NCBI GenBank assembly: GCA_964474455.1
Contig: CAYYSU010000007.1
Location: 1-64,000, forward strand
DNA: 64,000 nucleotides
Direction: 5' to 3'
Origin: BM520 sp964474455
GTDB taxonomy: Bacteria > Bacteroidota > Bacteroidia > Bacteroidales > BM520
Below, piece after piece: positions 43,393 to 50,232 of the stretch (within the stretch, counting starts at the first letter, position 1; every line of letters begins with the position of its first letter). The position numbers and the translations under genes are program-made. The notes beneath the pieces were generated by a model that worked only from the letters and a program-made list of their open reading frames with translations, had not been told where the DNA came from and did not search any database.

Positions 43393-45135
43393 ATGTTTAT
43401 CATTAGAAAGATTGCCGATACTTATCATCAGTCCAATAAATATGCCATTGGACAGGTTTTGGATATTCTGAAAATTCAATTTTCTTCTCTTAAAGAAGAA
43501 AAAATAAATGATGTTCTCGAACAGATGAAGGATCCTTTAAAATATCGTTTTTCATCTCAAATTTTTGTGGCTGAAGATGGCAAAGGTAATGTGAAAGGGT
43601 TTGCAATTTTGTTTTATATGCCTGATAAAAACTTCTGCTACCTCGACTACATAGCTGTTAAACCAAGCAGAATTTCTTCCGGTGTTGGTGGTGCCATATA
43701 CGAAAGGATCAGAGAAGAAGCACAACTTTTAAATTCAATTGGAATATTTATGGAGTGCCTTCCTGATGACGAAGAATTATGCAAAGACAAAAGTGAAATA
43801 AAGCAAAATAAAGCTCGATTGGCATTTTATGAACGTTACGGAGCCAGACCTATCATAGGCACCAAATATGAAACACCCGTAAATCCGGAGGATAGTTGTC
43901 CTCCATATTTGGTTTTTGATGATTTGGGAAATGATATACGTTTATCTTCGGCGCAGGCAAAAAAAATAATCAGGGCTATATTGGAGCGAAAATATCCAAA
44001 CTATTGTCCTGAGGATTATATCCAAACAGTAATCAAATCAATCAATGATAATCCTGTCAAATTAAGAGAATTCAAATATCTTGTTAAAGACAGGCCTATA
44101 CAAAAAATCGAAGCCGTTAAAGATGAGATTATGCTGATAGTAAATGATAAGCATGACATCCATCACATAAAAGAAAGAGGATATATAGAATCGCCGGTTC
44201 GCATAAAAAGTATAACCAAAGAGATTGAAAAATTAAATGCATTCAAAATGAGACCATCACGAGGGTTTCCCGACAGGCTCATTACTGAAGTTCATAATCC
44301 CAAATTATTTAATTATATTAAAACTGTCTGCGATAAAATTCCGGAAGGCAAGTCTATTTATCCTTATGTTTTTCCCATCAGAAATGCAACACGTCCGCCC
44401 AAAGATTATTCAGTTCTTGCAGGATACTATTGCATCGACACATTTACACCAATAAACAAAAACGCATTTTTAGCAGCTCGTTCCGGAGTCAATTGCGCAC
44501 TCACCGGAGCCGAATTATTATTGGAGGGTTATCATAGTGCTTATGCTTTGATTCGTCCTCCGGGGCATCATGCTGAAACGGAGGTTTTTGGAGGTTTTTG
44601 TTATTTTAATAATGCTTCTATCGCGGCAAACTTTCTTTCCAAATATGGTAAGGTGGCAATTCTGGATATCGACTACCACCATGGAAACGGGCACCAGCAA
44701 ATTTTTTATAATCGCAATGATGTGTTCACCGTGTCCATACATGGTAATCCTTCTTTTGCTTACCCTTATTTCACCGGTTTTGCCGATGAAAAAGGTGAGG
44801 GCGAGGGCGAGGGATATAATTTAAACTACCCCATAAAAGAGAATTTAAATGGCGATGAATACCTTGTGTACCTCAAGCAGGTTATTAAAAAAATTATCAG
44901 CTTTAAACCCGAATATCTGATCATAAGTTTGGGCTTTGATCCTGCTAAAGGAGATCCCACCGGAACATGGTCATTAAAAGCCAGCGATTTCAAAAATAAT
45001 GGTGCCGAATTAGGAAAGATACCCGTTCCGATTTTATTTGTGCAAGAGGGGGGTTATAAAAACAGAACCCTGGGCATCAATGCCCGGAATTTTTTTGAAG
45101 GATATTTATCCACAAGAATAAGAAGAAAACAATGA
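43393..45135 (+). CDS. GNAT acetyltransferase fused to HDAC/acetylpolyamine amidohydrolase domain
   Basis: A 580-residue two-domain protein. Residues 1 to about 180 form a GNAT N-acetyltransferase, with the acetyl-CoA loop RISSGVGGAIYERI and the ending ARLAFYERYGARPI. A linker of about 120 residues follows with no recognised domain. From about residue 300 to the end there is a class II histone-deacetylase-like domain: catalytic H392-H393 in RPPGHHAE, zinc ligands D427 and H429 in DIDYHHGNGH, D521 in GFDPAKGDP, and the transition-state tyrosine Y555 in EGGYKNR. All catalytic residues are present, so one chain should both add and remove acetyl groups, probably on amines such as beta-lysine derivatives. 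Its stop overlaps the next start (ATGA). Confidence 0.9.
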   Translation: MFIIRKIADTYHQSNKYAIGQVLDILKIQFSSLKEEKINDVLEQMKDPLKYRFSSQIFVAEDGKGNVKGFAILFYMPDKNFCYLDYIAVKPSRISSGVGGAIYERIREEAQLLNSIGIFMECLPDDEELCKDKSEIKQNKARLAFYERYGARPIIGTKYETPVNPEDSCPPYLVFDDLGNDIRLSSAQAKKIIRAILERKYPNYCPEDYIQTVIKSINDNPVKLREFKYLVKDRPIQKIEAVKDEIMLIVNDKHDIHHIKERGYIESPVRIKSITKEIEKLNAFKMRPSRGFPDRLITEVHNPKLFNYIKTVCDKIPEGKSIYPYVFPIRNATRPPKDYSVLAGYYCIDTFTPINKNAFLAARSGVNCALTGAELLLEGYHSAYALIRPPGHHAETEVFGGFCYFNNASIAANFLSKYGKVAILDIDYHHGNGHQQIFYNRNDVFTVSIHGNPSFAYPYFTGFADEKGEGEGEGYNLNYPIKENLNGDEYLVYLKQVIKKIISFKPEYLIISLGFDPAKGDPTGTWSLKASDFKNNGAELGKIPVPILFVQEGGYKNRTLGINARNFFEGYLSTRIRRKQ

Positions 45136-46106
45136 AAGTAGGATTAACATACGACCTGAGAATCGATTATCTCAATGAAGGTTATTCTTTGGAGGAGACG
45201 GCTGAATTTGACAAGGAAAGCACCATTGAAGGCATTGAGCAAGCTATTCAAAAGGAGGGATATGAGACCCACCGTATTGGAAATGCCAAAAGTTTAATAA
45301 TACAGTTGCTGGCTGGAGAAAGTTGGGATATTATCTTTAATATAACCGAAGGCCTTTATGGTGAAGGGCGCGAATCGCTGGTGCCTGCCCTGTTGGATAT
45401 GTACAAAATACCCTATGTCTTCTCCGGACCTGTTACATTAGGAATATCGTTAAACAAAGCCTTTGCTAAACAGATTGTAAGAGATAGCGGAATTAACACA
45501 CCACCATTTTATGTGGTTTCAAAAACCACAGATATTGAAAAGATCAAGCTTCAATACCCTCTTTTTGCGAAACCTGTTGCGGAGGGTACCGGCAAAGGAA
45601 TAACCAACCGTTCTCTTATCAAAACAGAGGATCAACTTCTTAGTGTTTGTACTCAATTGCTCGAAAAATATAATCAACCTGTTCTAGTAGAAGAATTTTT
45701 ACCCGGAAGAGAATTTACCGTCGGGGTACTCGGAACCGGTGAGACAGCCCGGGTGCCCGGAGCCATGGAAATTATTTCTAAACAGAAAGATTCCACGCAA
45801 ATATACTCTTACGACACAAAAGAAAACTACGCAGATAAGATAGAATATGTACCTGTTACCGGCGAACTGCTGGAAGCCTGCAAAGATTTAGCGCTGGGCG
45901 CATGGAGGGCTCTTAATTGTTACGACGGCGGACGCGTTGATGTAAAAGTGGATCGTTATGGAAAAATGAGCTTTATAGAAGTAAACCCTTTGGCCGGACT
46001 GAACCCCGTTACTTCAGATTTACCCATCTTATGTGGATTAAACGGAATGTCGTATCAGGAGATTATTTCAGAAATAATGAAATCAGCAATTAAGAGAAAT
46101 TTTTAG
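45132..46106 (+). CDS. ATP-grasp ligase, D-Ala-D-Ala ligase-like (first of two)
   Basis: A 324-residue ATP-grasp enzyme. The N-terminal domain shows DIIFNITEGLYGEGRESLVPALLDMYKIPYVFSGPVTL, the family signature of D-Ala-D-Ala ligase relatives. The ATP site includes PLFAKPVAEGTGKGI and VLVEEFLPGREFTVGV. The metal site is FIEVNPLAGLNP, followed by SDLPI. These enzymes join a carboxylate to an amine through an acyl-phosphate. True Ddl is coded with mur genes, which are absent here, so a different amino acid or beta-amino acid is the likely substrate. The start overlaps the HDAC-fusion stop and the next gene begins 2 bases after the stop. Confidence 0.9.
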   Translation: MKVGLTYDLRIDYLNEGYSLEETAEFDKESTIEGIEQAIQKEGYETHRIGNAKSLIIQLLAGESWDIIFNITEGLYGEGRESLVPALLDMYKIPYVFSGPVTLGISLNKAFAKQIVRDSGINTPPFYVVSKTTDIEKIKLQYPLFAKPVAEGTGKGITNRSLIKTEDQLLSVCTQLLEKYNQPVLVEEFLPGREFTVGVLGTGETARVPGAMEIISKQKDSTQIYSYDTKENYADKIEYVPVTGELLEACKDLALGAWRALNCYDGGRVDVKVDRYGKMSFIEVNPLAGLNPVTSDLPILCGLNGMSYQEIISEIMKSAIKRNF

Positions 46107-46108
46107 TC

Positions 46109-47071
46109 ATGAGTAAAATAATTATTCTTCACAATAAAATTCAGAATCACACCGAAGATGAATTAGATGTCCTCGACCAGAGAGATTTAGTAACAGAGGC
46201 GTGTAAAAATTTAGGGCATGATGTTATTACAATGACGGTTGGAGATGACATTCAGGCAGATCTAAAGATAGTGCAGGCACAGCAACCGGATATAGTTTTC
46301 AATTTAGTAGAGTCAAGTTGGGGAAAAGGCGAGTTACTCTATTTTTCTCCTGCCATATTAAATTCATTAAAAATACCCTATACCGGCATACCTCTTGACG
46401 CTTTATTTATAAGCACCAATAAAGTTTTGGCTAAAAAAATAATGCGATTATTCAATTTACCCACAGCCGACTTTTTTGCTATGGATGAAATCAACAAACT
46501 GGATGCATCAAAAACCTATATCATAAAACCAATTTGGGAAGAAGCTTCTGTTGGAATTGACACAGATTCAGTATTTCAGCCCCGCGACACCGATAAGTTG
46601 AAAAAATTGGCTCAACTATCTTCTTCTCATTATTTTATTGAGGAATATATTGATGGGCGGGAATTTAATGTCAGCCTTTTGGCTGATAAAAACGGACTGG
46701 AAGTTTTACCTCCTGCCGAAATGTTGTTTACATCATTTTTCGACAACAAACCTAAAGTGATCGGATACAAAGCAAAATGGGATGAAAACAGTGAAGAATA
46801 TAAGCAAACGAACAGGGCTTTCGGGACGCTTGAAAACAATATGCCATTAAAAAAGAAAATGACAGATGTATGCCGCAAAAGCTGGAAAGCATTTAACCTG
46901 CACGGCTATGCCAGAATAGATTTTAGGGTGGACGATAAGGACAACCTGTATATTTTGGAAATAAACGGTAATCCTTGCATAGCACCTGACAGCGGATTTA
47001 TTGCGGCCATAAACTATGCAGGATATAGTAATGAAATCATTGTAAAACGCATTCTGGAAGACATAAATTAG
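46109..47071 (+). CDS. ATP-grasp ligase, D-Ala-D-Ala ligase-like (second of two)
   Basis: A 320-residue ATP-grasp enzyme, clearly related to but diverged from the preceding one. DIVFNLVESSWGKGELLYFSPAILNSLKIPYTG replaces the first enzyme's NITEGLYGEGRES segment, suggesting a different acceptor. ATP-site segments are TYIIKPIWEEASVGID and YFIEEYIDGREFNVSLL; the metal site is ILEINGNPCIAPDSGF. Two distinct ligases in a row suggest two successive amide bonds. It starts 2 bases after the first ligase and is followed at once by the GNAT gene. Confidence 0.88.
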   Translation: MSKIIILHNKIQNHTEDELDVLDQRDLVTEACKNLGHDVITMTVGDDIQADLKIVQAQQPDIVFNLVESSWGKGELLYFSPAILNSLKIPYTGIPLDALFISTNKVLAKKIMRLFNLPTADFFAMDEINKLDASKTYIIKPIWEEASVGIDTDSVFQPRDTDKLKKLAQLSSSHYFIEEYIDGREFNVSLLADKNGLEVLPPAEMLFTSFFDNKPKVIGYKAKWDENSEEYKQTNRAFGTLENNMPLKKKMTDVCRKSWKAFNLHGYARIDFRVDDKDNLYILEINGNPCIAPDSGFIAAINYAGYSNEIIVKRILEDIN

Positions 47072-47072
47072 A

Positions 47073-47555
47073 ATGATGATATTTAGAAGAAAACTAAGAC
47101 CGGATGATGTTTTTTCTGTGAAAGAGATATTAGATTCTACCGGATTGTTTTACAATTCAGAAGTGGAAATTGCCCGGGAGTTAGCCTGGAAAAACATCAA
47201 TGAAGGAGAAGAGAAGAGCGGTTATATTTTTAATATCGTTGAAATTGATGATAAACCTGTTGGGTTTACCTGCTATGGTAAAATCCCAGGTACTGCCGAT
47301 AGTTTTGATTTATACTGGATTGCCATTCATGCCTCTCAGCAAAAAAAAGGTGTTGGAAAGATACTCATGTCTATGGCTATAGAGGATATTGAAAAACGGC
47401 AAGGCAAAAATATCTGGATAGAGACTTCCTCACGACCAATCTATGAGACTACCCGGCAATTTTATATAAAATCCGATTGTCAATTAATCACAGAGCTACC
47501 AAATTTTTATGGTCCCAACGACAACAAGGTAGTTTTTCTAAAAAAAATTCATTAA
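47073..47555 (+). CDS. GNAT-family N-acetyltransferase
   Basis: A 160-residue single-domain GNAT. Acetyl-CoA binding is shown by LYWIAIHASQQKKGVGKILMSMAIEDI, with the basic-x-x-G-x-G loop reading KKGVGK. The N-terminal RRKLRPDDVFSVKEILDSTGLF is typical. It begins one base after the second ATP-grasp stop and ends the operon. AblB-type beta-lysine acetyltransferases are also GNATs, so acetylation of beta-lysine or of a ligated product is plausible but unproven. Confidence 0.88.
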   Translation: MMIFRRKLRPDDVFSVKEILDSTGLFYNSEVEIARELAWKNINEGEEKSGYIFNIVEIDDKPVGFTCYGKIPGTADSFDLYWIAIHASQQKKGVGKILMSMAIEDIEKRQGKNIWIETSSRPIYETTRQFYIKSDCQLITELPNFYGPNDNKVVFLKKIH

Positions 47556-47797
47556 GATTCCGTAATATTAGGTGACCCCCTCTAATTTAAGTTTCTTTTT
47601 TCTTTATTCTAAATGCTTTGAATTTCGTTCATATTGCTATTTAAAACACTTATAACAAAACTTTATACAATGTCGGCTTCTTAGCTTTTACTGGTGGCAA
47701 TAAAGAGTGTGACTAAGGCTAATGTTTCGTTATTAATTATTTCCGGGTTTCGTGATCTTATCCTCTTCCATATTACCTCTACAACGTTGCTTTTCAT

Positions 47798-47805
47798 TAT
47801 CTTTG
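47798..47805 (+). promoter_or_regulatory. -7 element 5 bases before the M20 amidohydrolase start
   Basis: TATCTTTG followed by TTGCT and the ATG at 47811. It separates this gene from the kamA operon and indicates a near-leaderless mRNA. Confidence 0.5.
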
Positions 47806-47810
47806 TTGCT

Positions 47811-49004
47811 ATGGATGATATTAAAACAATCGTAAACGGTCTGGCGCACGATACAATCGACGAAGTCGTTTCCATCAGAAGGAAAATCCATGCGTACCCG
47901 GAGATCTCTTTCGACGAGTATAAAACATCGGAACTGATACAGCAGAAACTCAAGGAGTGGGGCATCCATTTTCAGGGCGGCATTGCCACCACGGGAGTGG
48001 TAGCGCTTATCGAAGGCCACAATCCTGAAGGCCCAGTAATTGCTATGCGCGCCGATATGGATGCGCTTCCCATAGAAGAAAAAAATGACGTGGAATACGC
48101 CTCCGTCAGGCCGGGGTACATGCATGCCTGCGGCCACGACGCACACACCGCCATGGTACTTGGTGCCGGAAAGATCATCCATGAGCTGCGCGATTATTTC
48201 TCGGGCAAAGTGATGCTTATCTTCCAGCCTTCCGAAGAGACGTACCCCGGCGGAGCAAAGGTGATGCTCGAAGAGGGCATCTTCAGCAAGATAAAACCTG
48301 ATCTTATCTTCGGGCAACATGTTCTTCCGGAGCTCAACAGCGGAACAATAGGTATGCGCCCCGGACAATATATGGCTTCCTCCGACGAATTCTACATCCG
48401 TGTTCGAGGCAAAGGAGGGCACGGCGCTACCCCACACCTCAACATCGATCCCGTGGTTATTGCTTCAGAGATAGTCCTTGCACTACAAACTCTGGTGAGC
48501 CGTAAAGCACACCCCGCCATGCCTACGGTAATATCTGTGGGAAAAATGATCGCCGACGGACTCCCGAATGTCACCCCCGAAATAGTGGACATGGAGGGAA
48601 TCATAAGAACCTTCGACGACAAATGGCGCAAAGAGATGCACCAGCTGGTAAAAAATACCGTCAAAGGTATATCTCACAGCCATGGCGCTACAGCAGAGGT
48701 AAATATCATCCATGGCTATCCATCTATATACAACGACGTTGACGTCACCGCAAGGGTAAAAAGATATGCAGAGATCTACTGGGGGAAACAAAATGTTAAA
48801 AATCTGCCTCAACGGATGACTTCCGACGATATGGCCTATTTCCTTAAAGAGGTTCCCGGGACATACTACCGTCTGGGATCAGGAAACCCGGAGAAGGGAA
48901 TCACCGCCAACCTCCATTCTTCTACCTTTGACATTGACGAAGAGACACTACTTCCAGGGATGGCATTCCTCTCGTATGTCGTACTTTCGGAGCTCGAGCG
49001 TTGA
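47811..49004 (+). CDS. M20-family amidohydrolase (N-acyl-amino-acid/hippurate hydrolase type)
   Basis: A 397-residue metallo-amidohydrolase that removes acyl groups from N-acylated amino acids. Motifs: RRKIHAYPEISFDEYKT, AMRADMDALPIEE, and the metal site MHACGHDAHTAM with VMLIFQPSEET. The dimerisation-domain segment GKGGHGATPHLNIDPV follows. The start is ATG 47811; an in-frame upstream frame to 47694 would add a hydrophobic leader but would span the -7 element, so it is rejected. It lies 255 bases behind the acetylation-rich kamA cluster but is GC-richer and has its own promoter signal; a functional link is only a possibility. Confidence 0.93.
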   Translation: MDDIKTIVNGLAHDTIDEVVSIRRKIHAYPEISFDEYKTSELIQQKLKEWGIHFQGGIATTGVVALIEGHNPEGPVIAMRADMDALPIEEKNDVEYASVRPGYMHACGHDAHTAMVLGAGKIIHELRDYFSGKVMLIFQPSEETYPGGAKVMLEEGIFSKIKPDLIFGQHVLPELNSGTIGMRPGQYMASSDEFYIRVRGKGGHGATPHLNIDPVVIASEIVLALQTLVSRKAHPAMPTVISVGKMIADGLPNVTPEIVDMEGIIRTFDDKWRKEMHQLVKNTVKGISHSHGATAEVNIIHGYPSIYNDVDVTARVKRYAEIYWGKQNVKNLPQRMTSDDMAYFLKEVPGTYYRLGSGNPEKGITANLHSSTFDIDEETLLPGMAFLSYVVLSELER

Positions 49005-49073
49005 TTGCATCAAACATCTTATTGACGTAATTAACGTTGCATAGCTATTACCAATTTTTAGATATTAATTTCG

Positions 49074-49081
49074 TATCTTTG
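49074..49081 (+). promoter_or_regulatory. Candidate -7 element of mtnA
   Basis: TATCTTTG, 61 bases before the ATG at 49143 and 28 bases before a TTG at 49110. A weak T-rich -33 region is present. Confidence 0.5.
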
Positions 49082-49142
49082 GCACTCTTCGGCAAGGATC
49101 TGATACATATTGTCAAGTACACTTTCCGTTAACCCTGAAGCT

Positions 49143-50213
49143 ATGAAAGTAAACAACATCCACTACCTTACCATCCGCATGGAAGGCTCTTCCGTTTTTA
49201 TGGTAGAGCAAAACAAGTTACCCTTTGAATTCACTGTTTATGAAGCCAAAAGCTACCGTGATACGTGCATGGCAATTACTACTATGATCACGCGCGGTGC
49301 CGGCGCCATCGGTGCCGCCGGCGGCTTCGCCATGGCGCAGGCCTTTATGGACACCGTTCCCCCAAAGCAGCCCAGGGAAACGAACAGGGAATCTTACCTC
49401 CGGAAAGCCCGCGAAGAGATCCGGAAGACACGCCCCACAGCACAAAACCTCTTCTACGCCATCGACAGGGTGTATAAAGCAGGAATGGAAGATGGTGAAG
49501 ATGCTGCCATAGCAGAGGCACAAAAGATAGCTCAGGAGAATGTGGAAGAAGGACGCACCATCGGGATGTATGGACGTGAGCTTATCACCGACGGCATGAA
49601 GGTGATGACACACTGCAACGCCGGATGGCTGGGATTTGTGGACTACGGAACCGCTGTCTCGGTTATACATCTCGCCCGGGAGCAGGGCAAGAAGTTCTTT
49701 GTGTGGGCTAACGAGACCCGGCCACGCAGCCAGGGAGCACGCCTCACAGCATGGGAGTTGGTCAATGCCGGCATCTATCACGCCATTGTCCCCGACAACG
49801 CCGGTGCATGGCTTATGGAAAAAGGCGACGTGGATATGATTATCGTCGGGGCGGATCGCATCGCTGCCAATGGCGACACGGCGAATAAAATCGGAACCCT
49901 CGAAAAGGCCATAGTGGCAAAACGTTTCAACGTGCCGTTCTATGTGGCCGCGCCACTCTCCACCTTTGATATGGAGTGCCCTGATGGTTCACAAATACCT
50001 ATCGAACAGCGAAGCGAAGATGAAGTGCACTACCAAACGGGGCCGGACAGGGAGGGCATAATGCGAACCATACGTGTTTCAGCACCGGGATCAAAAGCAA
50101 TAAACCCTGCCTTCGACGTGACACCTGCTGAACTCATCACCGCGATCATTACCGACAAAGGAATTATTAAACCCGAAACCAAAACCATAGCAGCGTTGTT
50201 TAACAGACAGTAA
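49143..50213 (+). CDS. mtnA: S-methyl-5-thioribose-1-phosphate isomerase
   Basis: A 356-residue isomerase of the eIF2B-like fold that converts methylthioribose 1-phosphate to methylthioribulose 1-phosphate in methionine salvage. Motifs: TTMITRGAGAIGAAGGF, the catalytic cysteine in MTHCNAGWLG, ANETRPRSQGARLTAWEL, and the catalytic aspartate in VGADRIAANGDTANKIGT. The start is ATG 49143 (MKVNNIHY), the usual N terminus; a TTG at 49110 would add 11 residues. Other methionine-salvage genes are not adjacent. Its end contains the promoter of the next gene. Confidence 0.93.
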   Translation: MKVNNIHYLTIRMEGSSVFMVEQNKLPFEFTVYEAKSYRDTCMAITTMITRGAGAIGAAGGFAMAQAFMDTVPPKQPRETNRESYLRKAREEIRKTRPTAQNLFYAIDRVYKAGMEDGEDAAIAEAQKIAQENVEEGRTIGMYGRELITDGMKVMTHCNAGWLGFVDYGTAVSVIHLAREQGKKFFVWANETRPRSQGARLTAWELVNAGIYHAIVPDNAGAWLMEKGDVDMIIVGADRIAANGDTANKIGTLEKAIVAKRFNVPFYVAAPLSTFDMECPDGSQIPIEQRSEDEVHYQTGPDREGIMRTIRVSAPGSKAINPAFDVTPAELITAIITDKGIIKPETKTIAALFNRQ

Positions 50214-50225
50214 CAACTATCTTTG
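50196..50225 (+). promoter_or_regulatory. Promoter of the YgiQ-type gene, inside the end of mtnA
   Basis: TTG at 50196-50198, 19 bases, then TATCTTTG at 50218-50225, a full match to the Bacteroidota pattern. The -7 element ends 7 bases before the ATG at 50233, so the leader would be only a few bases. The -33 element lies within mtnA coding sequence. Confidence 0.65.
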
Positions 50226-50232
50226 CTGCTGC

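Noticed and set aside
45132..47071. The two ATP-grasp genes as housekeeping D-alanine-D-alanine ligases
   Set aside because: Two diverged copies sit in an aminomutase/acetylation operon with no mur or racemase genes; the housekeeping role does not fit, though it cannot be excluded without the rest of the genome.
47556..47810. Possible insertion-sequence remnant before the M20 gene
   Set aside because: The stretch is T-rich and includes AGGTGACCCCC, but I find no terminal inverted repeats, target duplication or transposase fragment.
47733..48437. Reverse-strand reading frame of 234 codons opposite the M20 gene
   Set aside because: The forward frame has clear catalytic motifs; the reverse translation has no recognisable domain and crosses the -7 element and intergenic DNA.
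49218..49781. Reverse-strand frame of 187 codons opposite mtnA
   Set aside because: The forward strand is an unmistakable MtnA; the reverse translation is cysteine/histidine-rich noise.
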